DNA of 64,000 nucleotides from Annulohypoxylon bovei var. microspora (lineage: Eukaryota; Ascomycota; Sordariomycetes; Xylariales; Hypoxylaceae): positions 18,486 to 82,485 of the forward strand of contig MU405372.1 of the NCBI GenBank assembly GCA_022836615.1. The letters run 5' to 3'. Position 1 is the first letter of the stretch, and each line of letters starts with the position of its first letter. The position numbers and the translations under genes are program-made. Shown in pieces: positions 11,801 to 25,984 of this stretch. The notes beneath the pieces were generated by a model. That model did not search any database, was not told the DNA's origin, and saw only the letters and a list, made by a program, of their open reading frames with translations.

Positions 11801-14207
11801 CATAAATTTAATAATAATAATTTAAAGATATTAAAAACGCATTATATAACTTTCATTAACGAAAACCAATAAATTTATATAAAAAAACTCGAGGTTTAAA
11901 AAGTTAAAATAATATTTATAAGTTTTAAAGGTTAACACAATTACTTTATATAACTTATTAAAAACAAATAATTTTTAAAAACACTTTACATTATATTTCA
12001 TAAAAATATTAATGATTAAAAAAATATATTAAATCCATGAAATATTATTAAATCCTTTCCTTTTTATATACAAAAACGATTACATTATTAAACCGTTTTA
12101 AAAAATTATATTCGTAATAAAAATCACAACATTATTAACAAAAATAATATAAATTAAAAAATAAGTTAAATTAAAAGAAAACAAGGCAAATTATGCAAGA
12201 TCCGGCCCAAAACTTATATTAATAAAATATTCTTAAATTATAATAAAATCATAATCATAATTAACTAAAAAAAAAAATATAATTAAATAAACAAAGAATT
12301 CGAAATCATTAATCGAATTAATTATAATAACAAATTTATTAATCATTTTATACGATGGGAACTATTTGTGAAATAAATAATTCATTTTATAAAAAAAAAT
12401 CTAATTAATAATTAATATTAAAAATAAATTATAATATTATTAAAAAAATTTAATATATTTAACATAAAAACTAATAATAATCTTTCATTTTATAAAATAA
12501 TAAACAACGAAAATCGTAAAAATTAAACGAAAATAATTATAAAAAAAATCAAGGAAAACTTTAAACATAAAACGTTTAAATTTATATAATAAAAAAATAT
12601 TTATAACAACTTTATTAATACCAAATAAATATTAAAAAAAAATTCCTTTTAAATAATATATTTAATAAATTCAAAGCTTGTATTTATGTAAAAAAATTTA
12701 TACAAAAATACAAAATCGATTACAATAAAACGAAGGTTATAATTACGAAATTTATTTCATAATAAATCTTAATAACCTTAATAACCATTAAAAGATAACA
12801 TATGATTTAAATAAATTTTATTATTATATATTTAAATAACACGTTAAACAAAGATTTATTTATAAAACAATTCCCATTACTTACAAAATACTTCAAATTA
12901 TACATTAATAAAATAAATAAATATAATTATTATAAAAATAAAATCATTTAATTAATTAACCCATTATATAAACTTAAATAAACCAAAGTAATTTAATAAT
13001 AAAAAATCAAAATATTATGAAAAAATCATAAATATATACCGTTAACATTTAATAATATAATATATATTAACAAAGAATTAAAAATCATTATAATTTCGTA
13101 CGTGGATAACTTTATTTTATTCGAAATAAATAAAAAATAGTTTATGGAAGTCGTTATAAGCTTAAAAGAAAATATGCTAATTATTAATTTTAAAAACGTT
13201 AATTAATTTTTAAGCGTACGAATTATAAAATTAAATTTAATAAAAAACGTGTAAATTAATTAAAAGATATATATTAAAAAAATATTCCGTGAATTTAATT
13301 TTAATAAAATATAAAAGTAACCCATTAAAACTTTTATTAATTAAATTAATTTATCATCCATAATAAAAAACCTTAATTAAACAAGTAATTATAATATTTA
13401 TAAATTTACTTCGTTAATTAAAAAGTTTAATTTCTTAACTTATTTAATTAAATTAAACCTTAATTTTATTACATTTATATAAATAAAATTTATAAATAAT
13501 CTTTCACAAGAATATTTATCCAAAATAAAAAAAATACTTAAATATTTAATTAACACACATAATTAATTCATTTATTATTAAACATTAAATTAAAATCATC
13601 CCCATTAAAAACATAATAAATTAAAATTATTTAAAACAATCGATATAAATTTAATTAATAATATGGATTTTAAAAAATTAACCATTAAAATCATATTTTT
13701 CATAAGCGGTGGCCTTGTTTTATGGTTATTAAAATTGTAATTAATTATTAATAAAGGGATTTTAAAAGTAAAATTCATTAAATTAAATAAAACTATTAAT
13801 AATATAATTTAAATACGTAAGTTTTTTTAAAAATTTAAGCAAATGTTATTTAAACTGATTTATTTATTAAAAAACAATATTAAAACCATTAAATAATCTA
13901 AAAAAACGGTTATTAATAAAAAAAATCGACATATGCGAATATAATACTTTTACATATAATAAGAAATTTATAATAAAAATATGAAAGTGAAATATATGAA
14001 ATTAAACGAAAACCTTATTAATAAATTCATTAAACCTTTAATAATTAAAAAGCATAATAAATTTTATAAAATATTAAAACTTAAAAAATTTTAAATAAAA
14101 TTTATATTAATAAATAAACCTTTATTAAATAAACCTTTAATAAATACATTAAATTTACTTATTATTATTAAACAAATTCATTATTTATAAATAACATTCA
14201 TTTAATT
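8874..14207 (+). pseudogene. RIP-killed copia gag-pol polyprotein
   Basis: No open frame survives. The zinc knuckle at 10238-10279 reads C-F-N-Y-N-E-Y-N-Y-L-T-K-D-Y. Restoring tyrosines to C, C/H and C gives the CX2CX4HX4C spacing, and each change is one G-to-A or C-to-T transition. A glycine-rich stretch precedes it (about 10141-10182). YVDN at 13099-13110 is followed by FILF, as in copia reverse transcriptases. The primer-binding region follows the 5' LTR directly; in the sister copy at 51531 it reads TGG..., the complement of a tRNA CCA tail. Confidence 0.85.
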
Positions 14208-14216
14208 AAAAAAGGG

Positions 14217-14453
14217 TGTTAATAAATTAAAAACTTTATCCGTATTTTATCACATATTTTATTACATACAATTTATAAATAAAACACAATAATTAAATAA
14301 AAAAATAAAAGGATCTTTATTATTAAAAACGATTAATATAAAAGCATTTAAAACTTACTTATATAAATATAAGTTTAATTTATTTTTAATAACTTAATTA
14401 CAACTTTAATAATACACATTAATCATTAATTTATTTACATGAAAAATCCTTTA
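14217..14453 (+). repeat. 3' LTR, copia family A copy 1
   Basis: It is 237 bp, preceded by the polypurine tract and followed by TTATA. It keeps C and has lost G, the opposite of its partner LTR. Confidence 0.95.
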
Positions 14454-14458
14454 TTATA

Positions 14459-15589
14459 TAAGTTTTAAAAATTTTATTTATATAAATATATTACATAATT
14501 AAAACAATTATATAATTAAAGGAAAAAGTTAAAAATTAAGTTTTAAAATTAAAATTAAAAATTAAAATTAAAAATTTAAAATTATTAAAGATTAAAGTTA
14601 TTAAAAATTAAAATAAAAAATTAAAGCCGGGATTAAAGTTATTAAAAATTAAAGTTATTAAAGATTTAAAATGAAAAATTAAAATTAAAATTTAAAAAAG
14701 TTAATAATTAAAGTTATTATTATTATTATTTATTTTATATTAATTTATTTAAGTATATAATTATATTTAATTATATGGTATGTGGAATTATTATAAATAA
14801 ATGTTCGTATAATTAAAACGGCGTTCCGCCGGTTATACGTTATATTTTTTTTATTATAAATAAGTTTATATATTTATTTTATTAAAAAATAAAAGGAAAA
14901 TTTTATAACAATTAAAATGAAAAACCTTTTATTTCTTTATAATTAATTTCGGTTTTTTATATTATAATTATAACTTTTTTTTTTTCCTCCCTTAGGTTTT
15001 TTTTTAATTATATTTTATTATATAATATTTAAAGTCGTAATTTAAGGAAATTATCTTTTATTTTTAATTAAGTTAAAAGGTTTTTATTATATAATTTATT
15101 TTAAATTAAACCAAGTATTATTTATAATATTAAATTATTTGTGTTACGTTATAATTTTATTTATATATTATTAAGTTATTATTCTTAAAAAAGGTGAATA
15201 TAAAGTAAAAAACATACCTTTCATGTTATTAACGTGGTTTATTAAAATGGTATAATTTTTTTACCATTATTTAATTATTAACGATCCATTTTTAAACCTT
15301 TAAAAATGCAATGATAATAATTTTAATAACTTTAAAAATAATAATTTTTTCAAAATACTTAACTTTTTAAAAGATTTAAACTTGGTTCACATTTAAGTAA
15401 CATTATTATTTAAGCATTTCCTTATTATTATAAGATTATAAAATTTAATCCTATTAAAATGCATATTTAAAAACCCGTTAAAATTAATAATAATTAAAAG
15501 ATTCGAACCTTTTTTTTCCATTATGAAAAACCATTGTAATAAAAGCAAACCAAGCATGTAACCACTGCATTAAATCATTAATAATTAAG
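14459..15589. other. AT-rich sequence, no gene
   Basis: RIP-like AT-rich DNA. Between about 14520 and 14720 it is a degenerate AAAATTAAAG/TTATTAAAG run. Near 14820 there is a small GC patch CGGCGTTCCGCCG with imperfect dyad symmetry. No coding motif is legible. Confidence 0.5.
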
Positions 15590-16270
15590 GTTAAAAATTA
15601 AAAATAAAATTAAAAGGTTTAAAAAATAAAAATAATTTTAAAAGTTATACGAGTGCTTCGTATTAAAAGGATAAAAAGTTAAAGTTTAAAAGGTTTAAAA
15701 AGTTAAAAATGAAAAATTAAGGTTAAAAAGTTAAGGTTAAAAATAATTTTAAAAATTATATAAAATTATACGGGTGTTTCGTATTAATGGTGAAAAAGCT
15801 TTACGAAACGCGTGTTAACGCGTTAAATAAAAGTATATAACCGTTTAAATTTTAAAATTAAAAAGTTAAAAAGTTAAGGTTAAAAGGTTAAAATTAAAAG
15901 GTTTAAAATTAAAAGGGTTAAAAAGGTTAAAAAATTAAAGATTTTAAGGTTATATAAATATTTATATTAACGGTGGAAAGGTTTTATAAAACACACGTTA
16001 ACGTATTAAATAAAAGTATATAATTATTAATATTTAAAATTAAAAGGTTAAAGAAATAAATTAAAAACAATAAAATAAACGGTAATATTAAAGATTAAAT
16101 AAAAGTTTATAATATATAAAATTTAAATTTAAAGCGTTATAAAATAATTTATATAAATATGAAAAGTTCGGGTCTTATATTTTTAAAACGGGGACTTCAT
16201 GTGTATTTTATATTAACGTGAAAGCTTAAAGCGTTGAAACGCTCGTTAATACATGTAAAGTTTTATTTAT
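15590..16270. repeat. Degenerate tandem repeat, about 183-bp unit
   Basis: Purine-rich AAGGTTAAAA runs alternate with a recognisable block. The block at about 15783-15845 (GGTGAAAAAGCTTTACGAAA, GTTAAC, TTAAATAAAAGTATATAA) recurs at about 15966-16023, 183 bp later, and more weakly at about 16212-16262. Differences between the first two are mostly transitions. Confidence 0.6.
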
Positions 16271-16611
16271 TATAATATATATATTAAAGGTAATTCAATG
16301 AAATAACGGACGATAATACGAAATCCGTTAACCCGTTTTTTTAATTAAAATATTAAAATATATATAATAAAAATATATAATATATAATAAAAACACATTA
16401 TATTAAAAAAAATATAAAGGATTATAACGTTAAAAAACATTATAACGTTTAATGGATATTTAAATAAAAAATGTTTTTTTACATTTATTTTATTTAAATA
16501 AATTTTAAAAAACTTTTATATTAATACGTTTAAATTAACGAATAAATATATAATAAAAGTTAAAAATTAATAATAAATTTAATTTATTCGTTAAAAACGA
16601 AAATTAATGCC

Positions 16612-16675
16612 CGAGTTTAACGAAGGTAATTAAACGGGTATAACTTTAATATGTTTTTTTTTTTTTTACCCGAAT
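16612..16675 (+). repeat. RIP-damaged copy of the CCCGAGTTTAACGAAGG repeat
   Basis: CCCGAGTTTAACGAAGG, then ACGGGTA and a long T-run, matches 38769-38835 nearly base for base. The same core CCCGAGTTTA is found inside the tRNA-like sequence at 39802-39880 (minus). I therefore group it with that repeat family. Confidence 0.6.
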
Positions 16676-16827
16676 TTTAAAAAAGTTATTATATCGCGTT
16701 AAAAAAAGTTATTTTAATTAAAATTAATTAAGTTATTTAAATAAGAAATTTTTTAAATAAAATTATAATAAAATGTAAAGCTTTCATTAGTTTTTATAAA
16801 AAAAAAAGTAAAAAAATTATTAAAAAA

Positions 16828-16940
16828 AAAAAAAAAAAAAAAGCGGGTTCGTATAATAAAGTGTGTGGTTGCTTTATAAAAAGAAAAAAAAATTATTAAA
16901 AATGGGAAAAAAAAAAACGGGTTCGTGGTAAAAGTCGTGG
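16828..16940. repeat. Local direct duplication around A-runs
   Basis: A-run followed by GCGGGTTCGTATAATAAAG (about 16832-16860) recurs as A-run plus ACGGGTTCGTGGTAAAAG (about 16906-16934). The open frame across it is only poly-A/T coding and is not a gene. Confidence 0.5.
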
Positions 16941-19900
16941 TTAAAAGCATGTAATTAAATGTATTATAAATTAAATAAATTTTTTAAAAAAAAAAATACT
17001 TTTTTATTATTAATTACATAAGATTTTAATTATATATTTTTTATTATTAAAGCTTTTTTATATTATATAATAAATATTTATTAAAATTAAATTATTACGT
17101 ATTTTAAGTATTTATAAATTATAATAAAATTTAAAAAATTATTATTATTAATTATTACGTTATTAATATGTTTTTATTTTACGAATATTAATTTTATTAT
17201 TTAAATTATTATGTTAAATATTAATATTTATTATTTTAAATATTTAAGATATTTTTCGTTATTTTATTTTTTTGTTTTAAATAATAATAATATAAATTAT
17301 AATTTAATATATTTAATATATTATATATTAATTAAAAATATATAACTTCGAAATGGTAATAACGCGGATTACTTTTATTTAATCGAATTAATTAATTTAA
17401 ATGCATTTTATGTTTTTTATTTTTTTAATTATATGTTTCGTAAAAGTTTATATTATTTTTTTATTTTTATATGTTTAAAAAGTAAATTTAAAATATAATT
17501 TACGAAATATAATAATTATAATTAATTATAATAACTTAATATTTTATTACGTTGAATTTTAATAATTAAATGTTTTTTTACGATAATTTATTTAAAATTT
17601 AACGTGATTTAAAGGTTTTTTTAATCTTTTAATATAAAGTTTAAAATATGTTTTAAATAATTTCCGAAATTATTATTTAACGCGATAAATGTTACCGCAT
17701 TACGTAAGCGTTTTACGGGAATTAATACACTTATATTATTTTTTAATTAATTAAAATTTGGTTTTTTATAAACGATATAATGTGGTATTTTATCGATTAA
17801 AGTAATTAACCGGCGTTAAATAATATAACGAATAAAATATTATTCCGTTTTAACGTTTATTATATATTAAATTAATTAAAGCTTTTAATGGTTTTTAAAT
17901 ATACCGGTAATAAATATAAATTAATATTTTATATATTATATTTACGAATTTATTATTTTTTTAAATAATAAATAATATATTATAATTAAAAATTACATTA
18001 TATTTATAACGTTTTTTATAAATTTTTATTTACCCGTTTTATTTAATTTATATTTTAAAATAATACATTACGCATTTTTTAAATTTTACGTAATTTATTT
18101 GAAATTTTAATATAAAAATTATTAATTTTTAATAAAAATTTAAAAATTACGATAAAATATATTAATTCGGTTATTTAAGTTATTAAAATAACCCCATTAT
18201 TTATTAAAATTCATGGAAAAAAACCTTTTCGGGGTATTATTAATAAAAAGGAATATTATTAAAAATACTTTATTAAAAAAAAACGGATAATATATTTAAT
18301 TAATAAAAAAGAAAATTATAATAAAAACTTTAAAAATAACGATATAAATCCCGATAAAAAGGATTATAAATCCTTTAAATTTACTTGATTTAATAATTTA
18401 AATACTTATATATCGCTTTTATTATTATTATTTAATTTTAATTTTAACGATAATATAATAAATAATAAATATATGGATAAAAATCTATTAATTAAAATTT
18501 TTAAATTTTATTATAATGTTATTATAAAGCGTTTTTTACATTTTTAATACCAGTGATATTTTTAATATAAATTAACGATTTTAATTATAATTATTTAATA
18601 TTAATTATAATATAAATATATAAATGTATAAAATTATTTAAATATAAATTAAAAGTGTTTAAATGGTTTATTAAATATAAAGTTTTGTTATTTAATTATT
18701 AAATATATTAATTTAATAATAAATTAATTATATATTTAAATAATTAATTAATGAATATGTATATGTTTTTTATATTAAAAAGGTTTTATATATATTATAT
18801 ATTATTAAATTAAGTTTTAATAACTAGTTAATTTCCTTTGTTAATTATAATGGTAAACGAAGTTTTAATTAATAATTACGTTTTATTAAAAATAATAAAT
18901 ATAAACCTTTTAAATTAACCACTTGTAAAAGTTAAATATAAATAATAATAAAGTTAAAATTCTTAATAAACGCCTTTTAATTTAATAAGTTTAAAAATGT
19001 TTAAGGTAATGTTATTTTTTACGATTTGAAATTTGTAATAATAAAAATAAAAATTAAGTTATAATTAAATTTATTAAAAGGTTTTCCAACGCTTTTTAAA
19101 GTTATTATTTTTATAAAAAATATAAAAAACATACCCGGAAATAATTTAATTAACCATATATTTTAAATGGTTTTAAAAGATAATAATATAACTTTTAAAA
19201 ATCCTAAAATAATAAAAACATTTATATTTAAACAAAACATCGAATTTTCAAGATTTAAAATAAATTATTTTATGGTATATTAAATATTATTAATTATTTT
19301 TAACCTTTAATAAATATTTTTTATAATATTTATAAACATTCTTTTAATAAAAATAAAGTAAATTAAAACTTTAAAATAAAAGTTATTTATTAATGTATAA
19401 GTTATATATATAATTTTAATTTTATTAATATTTTATAAAATATATTTTAATAAGAAAATTTATATTTTTTAATTTTTTTATTTAATAAATGTAAAGATAA
19501 TTTACAAATTTATTATATATTATATTTAATTTAAAAAATAAATAATTTTAACTTTTTTATTTAATAAAATATCTTTTAAATAAATTAAATGAAAATTTAA
19601 AAAATTAACATTATTAATTATTTATTACCCATTTTAAAGTTATTATAAAAAAGTAATGAATTTAAAATTAATAATTTACATTTATTAATTAAAAATTATT
19701 ACCGATTTAAACTTTAATTATAATTAATGTTTTAAATAATGTTTATTATTTTTATAAATGAATTTTTATTTTATTTCTTATATAATTTTTCGATTAATAA
19801 ATTTATTAATATATAATAATAAATTTTTTTATATAAAAATAAATTAATAAAAATCACCATATAATATAATTATTAAAATCTTATTAAAGTTAATTTTAAA

Positions 19901-20327
19901 TTACTTATAAATGGTTTATAAGCATTTATTAATAATGGAAATAACGTATTAAATATTATTAAACATTTATTAATAACGAGAATATTTATATTTTTTTACA
20001 TTTAAGTTTTATTAAGAAATATTTTCTTTATATTAATTTTAAAAATGCTTATTATAAAATATATAATAATTCCGTTTATATATACATTTATACACCTTAA
20101 AATAACGGTTATTTTAATACGCCGATAATCGTTTTTTTTTTTTAATGTTATAATTAAAGTTCGTATAACCACGCTTTTTTTAATATTACCACCACCTTTT
20201 AAATAATAAAATAATTATATTAAATCTTTATTTAATTTATTAATATTTCTTTATTTTTAACTTTTATTAATTAAATTAAAATGTTAAAATATAATATTTA
20301 AAAATATTATTTATTTTAAATTTAAAC
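16941..20327. other. AT-rich RIP-like sequence, origin unresolved
   Basis: About 3.4 kb with no LTR pair, terminal repeat or protein motif I can read. The whole gap between the first two retroelements (14459-20327, 5.9 kb) has the size of one more element, but I cannot show one. Confidence 0.4.
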
Positions 20328-20332
20328 CTTTT

Positions 20333-20515
20333 TATAAACATTTAAAACTTAATTATTACGTGTATTAAAATTAATTATTATTTTTAAAAATTAAAACTTT
20401 TTTAATTATTCAAGGAATTTTATTTAATGTATTATAAATAAAGTAATAACTTTTTTAAGGTAATTAATGCATTTATGATTTACCTTTAAAATTCTTAATT
20501 ACTTACTTATTTACA
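20333..20515 (-). repeat. 3' LTR, copia family B
   Basis: It is 183 bp and aligns without gaps to 25985-26167; all differences I see are transitions. On the plus strand it starts TATAAACATTT (mutated TG end) and stops at ACA. Confidence 0.93.
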
Positions 20516-20524
20516 CACTTTTTT

Positions 20525-23500
20525 AATATTATAAAATTATATTAATTATTTTAAAAAGTTTTTAATTTTATTAATTTTAAAAATTTTTCATGTTTTATAA
20601 AATTTAATAATTTTATAAAACCGTTTATTAAATTATTATTTATATTTACGTATTTAATTTTAATATTATTATTTTTTATTTTTTAACGAATATAATGATA
20701 ATCCTTATAAATATAACGTTTATTTTTATTAATAACCGTATTTTTAACCCATATTTTTATAATATTATTATTAAATAATAAAGTTATTAAACCCGTTAAT
20801 ATTTATCGTAATTTCATTAAAAAGTTTTTAATTTACATAACATTTACCGTTTCCGTTATTAAAGTTACGTATTTAATTTCATTAAAACTTTATATTATTA
20901 TTATTTATAATTTAAATAATTATAAAACCGGTACGTTAATTATATAAAACATAATTTTTATAATAAACTTCGTAATAATTAAATTTACCGCGTAATTAAC
21001 GTTAATAACGCTATATAATTTTAAATTATTATATTTTACGTAATCGTAATTATCCGTAAATTTTTTATAACGGATAATTTTTTATGATTCGTTTTTTAAA
21101 TATTTTAACACACGTTTAATATTTATTAAATAATTTTCGATAAAGTTATTTATAAACTTAAACCATATAAATATAATAAAATTAATATTAAGTTTCGATA
21201 AATAAATTATAAAATTCGTTTTATTTATTAATAACATATATTAAAACACGTCGTAAAAATTAACACGATTATTTTTATTTTTAAAATATAAAAAATCTTT
21301 AATATAAATTTCATAAAAAAATCTTACACCTTTTCTGTTATTAAACTTAATTTTAACGAATATTTTAATAATATATTATTTTTAATTTAATTTAATATTT
21401 CCCGTTAAAAAAGATCGCATTATTTTAACATTTAAAAATTAATTTACATTATTTAATTTAATGATAAATACGTTTTTTTTAATATTTTTTATAATTTATT
21501 ATAAAGTTATTAAACTTAAATTAAATAATAAAAAGTCGTTTATATATAAAGTTATAATAACATTAATCTTTTTATTATAATAAATAACATCGTTAAAATG
21601 TAAAGGTTTAAAGTTTAATTATCGTAAAAATCTTTTAATTTTTTTTTATTAAGTTATATTTAATTGTTTTAATTTATATAATAAATTCATTAATTTAATA
21701 ATTTTATTAATAATGTAATCATATTTAACGATTTTTTTAAAATGCTTTTCGAAATATTCGAATAATATAAAAAAAAGCTTTATAAAAATGCGCTTTTTAA
21801 AGTCATCGTTAAAATATATAACGATGAAATTAATTTAAATAATGTGTTATTTTTTGGATATTATTAAAGCTATTAATATTCGTTATAACATTATTTTCGT
21901 AATCGTGGTTAACATTTTATTATAATTAATACCTTTTCGTTACGTAAATCCTTGCATGTAAATATAAGCTTTAAACTTACTTAAAATTTTTATTAATAAA
22001 AACTTTTTTTTAAGTATTTATTTCGTGTTAATAAAATAACCATTAATAATTTTAAAATTATTAATAAACTTAAAAGTTTTACGTTTAAAGTTTTTTTTAA
22101 TTTTTAAAAAAATAACCTTAATTTATTCTTTTTTTTCAAAGTTCGTTATGGCATTTTTAAGTGAAAGTTTATTAACGTTAACGGTAAATAAATAATATTT
22201 TTTAATTATATTTATAAATTTATTAAAAAAATCGTTATTTTTAAAGGTACGTTTTTATTTCATTTCGAATAATTCCTTTAATAAATTAAGCATTACATTG
22301 TAAAAATTAACGAAATTTTCGAAAACTTCGTTATTTTTGCTTTTTTAAATGCATAATATTAAAATAACGTAAACCTCGTAATATTCATTGGAAGCTTTGT
22401 AATTATACAAGTTTAATTTTTTTTTTTTAAACTTGCCGCGCTTGGGGTAAATGCAATGTTTATTATTATCCGTGATATTTTTATCCACTATATTATCGTT
22501 TTTATTTTATACGTCGACGTTTTTTTATGGTTTTTTGTGGCGGAATTATCGTTAAATATATTGAAGTAATAATTTAACGACATTTTTAAGGTTTAAGGTA
22601 TTATTTTCATTACTTAAATATTTATGGAATGTGACGTGGGAAGTTTTTAAAAATAACGACCTTTAAAAAGTTATATAATAAAGTTATATTCTTTATTATA
22701 TTTTAAGAAAAAAGCTTTTATATTTCGAGCTTTAAACTTTTTAACTTTAATATAATAATTTTTATTAATGAAAATAATACATCGTATGTTTATAATTTAC
22801 AAATGTAAATTATTAAGCTTATAATCCTTTTTAAAGTTTAAACCGTTTTAATAATTTTTATAAAATGTAACATTTTTAACCACCGTTATCCTTGTTTTAT
22901 TAATTACGTAAATTAACGCTTTTATAATATAATTTTAAAAATAAATTAAAATTTTCATCGTTAAAATCACGACCTTAAATGAATTTTATAAGGCCCGGAT
23001 CCCACGCTTAACCTTGCCGTTTTAATATTAATTATATGCGGTAAAAATAATAAACTCGATGTTTATATCGTTACATTTATCTTAAATTTTATTTATTTTA
23101 AATTTTTTACCACCATTTAATTTTAATATAATTATTTATTTACGAAAACCATCGTCGAATGTAAATAAAATTAATAACTTTTCGGATATTATCGTAATAT
23201 ATATTATAAACGTTTATAACGTTTTATTTTTTATTTTATAAAAAATGAATTATTTATATTTATTATAATTTTTAATAATTAACGTAAAATATTAATTACC
23301 GTTAATTAATATAAACTTTAATTTATTTAAATTATATTAAATAATTTCATTAATATATTTAATATATTTTTAAAGATTTTTCGATAAAGTTTTCGTAATT
23401 TTTATTTAATTACACGCGAAATAAAATAAAAATAAAATGTTAAATATTTTTAAATTTATATTTATTATACGTTTAATAATTTATTTTAATTATTTTATAT

Positions 23501-25984
23501 TAAAATAATAAAAACGGCGATATTAAAATATTAATTTACTTTTAATATTATTAAATAATTTATTAAACTTTTTAATTATTAAAATTATTATTATACTTTT
23601 AATTTCATTTTTTATTAACTTTAATTCGCGCTTTTATTACTTAAAAAAGCGAACGATTTTTAACTTTTTTTTACCGTATTATTAAAAAAAAACCTTCATT
23701 TTTTAACATTAAAAGTTATTAAAACCGTTCCGTTAAAATTATAAATTAAATTATAATTTAATTAACCATTTATTCGGTAATATAATTCACTTAAAAAGAT
23801 TTTAAGCGAAAAGTTTTTCACGTATAACGTATATTATAATTTCAAGGTTTTAAGTTTTCCATTAATTTTTTAAAAAAAAAACAAGCTTATTTTAACTTTC
23901 GTAATATATACGAAACCACCGTTAATATTAATTTTATAACCTTTGCCGCGAATATTTACCATTATATTAAATTTAAGATTAACCTCGTCGTTAATTACGT
24001 AAACGTTCGCGCTTATATCGTATAATAATTCGTTTCGTTATTTATTAAAATTATAAAAATTAACACTTTATAACGCCGATTTATTAAATAATTTGCTTAT
24101 TATTATTACGCTTTTTTAAATAAATCGCAAGGTCGGCGATATATAAATCGGGTTTTATAAATATTTAACCCGATTATAATTTTTAAATAACGAGTTTAAA
24201 TTTTTTTCGTTAACGTTCGTAATATAAGATCCGTTACTTTTAATAACGTATTAAAAAAATCTTTACGGAAATTAAAAAATATAATTAAAACAACGTTAAC
24301 TTTACGGTGCGTTAATTTATTTATTATTTTTATTTATATTAATTTATTAATTCGGTTATTAACTTTTAAACTTCGGGTAATTACGTTTAATATAATTATA
24401 TTCGTTACATTTAAAATAAAAAAAACCTTTTTTATTATTTTAATTTTATTTTTTTAATAAATGTTTAAACTTTTTAATAATTTAATTTTTTTTTTAAATA
24501 TTATTAATAATACTTTTTTAACGGTTATTATTATAACCGTTATTAATGTTATTATTTTTTCCACCGTTATTAACGTTATCGCCGTTAATTTTTTTTCGGA
24601 ATTCGTTTATAAAATCCTTAATAACATTAATAATTATATAATATTTATTACGAAAAAACTTATGAAATAATTAAACTTAATTTTTTGCTTTTTTTTCGTA
24701 ATTATTATAAAACATAATAATAAATTATTTATCTTTAAACTTTATCCTTATATTTTTAATAACTTTAATAATAAATTATTATTTTAAAAAATATTTAATA
24801 AAATCCTTGCCATTATATTTTTTTTTAATAAAATCGTTTTATAAATTTTTTAACGAACTTTATTAATAAAATTATAAATTCGTTAAAACATTTTAAACAT
24901 TTTTATTTTTTCTTATATTTTAAAAATAAAATTTAATAATATTTAATAACAAATATATATTAATGTTTTAATTATATAAAACTCGTTAAATTTAATAAAC
25001 TTTATATGTTTTTCGTAGTTAATTTTTTTTAAAATTAATATAAAAGTTTTTTAATACATTTATTAATTACTTTAATTTTTAAAATAATTTTCCTTATTAA
25101 TCGAAAAATTAAAATGCTTTTAATTAAATTTATATACGGCTTTACGGACCTCGTATAAGTTTTTATTAACCTTGCGTTTATTTAACTTTTTCTTAACGTC
25201 ACGGTTTATATTATCGTCGGAATCGAAAAATCCGTTCGGATAATATACGTTTTTTAAACCGTTCGAATTTAACAACGATAATAATAAGTTTAATAATAAA
25301 TCGTTTTTATTATTAAAAATGTTTAAATTATTAAAGTTAATTTTATTCCAATGTTTATTAACACGTTAAAAACTTTTTTTATAAAATTTAATTTCATTTT
25401 TAATTTCGTTATTAAAAGCATTAATTAATTTATAATTTTCGTTATTTTTATTATTAACCGGTACTTTATTTTATTATAAATTAATCCTTTCACATTTTTC
25501 GCGTTAACTTTTATATTTATTAAATTAAACTATTATTACATTATATAAAACATTAAATCACGATTTTATTTTTAATATACGGTTATTTTTTTATATTCCA
25601 TTAATCGATTTCGATGATTCGGTTATTTTTAACAAGGTGTAAAAAAATTTAAAAGTTAATAATAAAAATATTAATGGTATTAATTAAGTTTTAATAATAA
25701 CGAATTTAATTTTAACGATAATCGTTCGTAACTTTTTAACCGTAATATATAATTATATATTTTCAATTATTAAATAATTATTTAATTCTTTTTAATTATT
25801 AATAAGTTTTTATAACCCATTAATTATTATTTTTTACACCTTTTCTTTAACGGTTATACCAAGGTTACCCGTTTTTAAATCTTTAAGATTTAATGGTTTT
25901 ATCCGATTTAAATAATTTTAAATATCGCAAAAATAACTTATTAATAATAATATAAATAAAATTATTAACAAAAAAATATTACCA
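20525..25984 (-). pseudogene. RIP-killed copia B gag-pol polyprotein
   Basis: Minus-strand zinc knuckle 24377-24418 reads Y-F-K-C-N-E-Y-N-Y-I-K-R-N-Y, with CX2CX4HX4C spacing once three C/H-to-Y transitions are allowed for. The reverse-transcriptase motif YIND at 21535-21546 derives from YVDD by G-to-A changes. No long open frame remains. Plus-strand open frames here, such as 24461-24670, are low-complexity artefacts. Confidence 0.8.

Larger units (their letters stand above)
8637..14453 (+). mobile_element. Ty1/copia LTR retrotransposon, full length, RIP-mutated (copia family A, copy 1)
   Basis: The element is 5817 bp with two 237-bp LTRs and a 5-bp target duplication TTATA (8632-8636 and 14454-14458). 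The LTR starts TGTTA and ends in TA, a mutated CA. A polypurine tract AAAAAAGGG lies at 14208-14216, directly before the 3' LTR, which fixes plus orientation. Inside, in coding order, are a degraded CCHC zinc knuckle (10238-10279), a GAG-pre-integrase-like LLW..KLWTLKN stretch near 10.9-11.0 kb, a reverse-transcriptase YVDN (from YVDD) at 13099-13110, and an RNase-H-like SGGLVLW..KL near 13.7 kb. Integrase before reverse transcriptase is the copia order. The reading frame is full of stops, so the element cannot move by itself. Confidence 0.95.
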
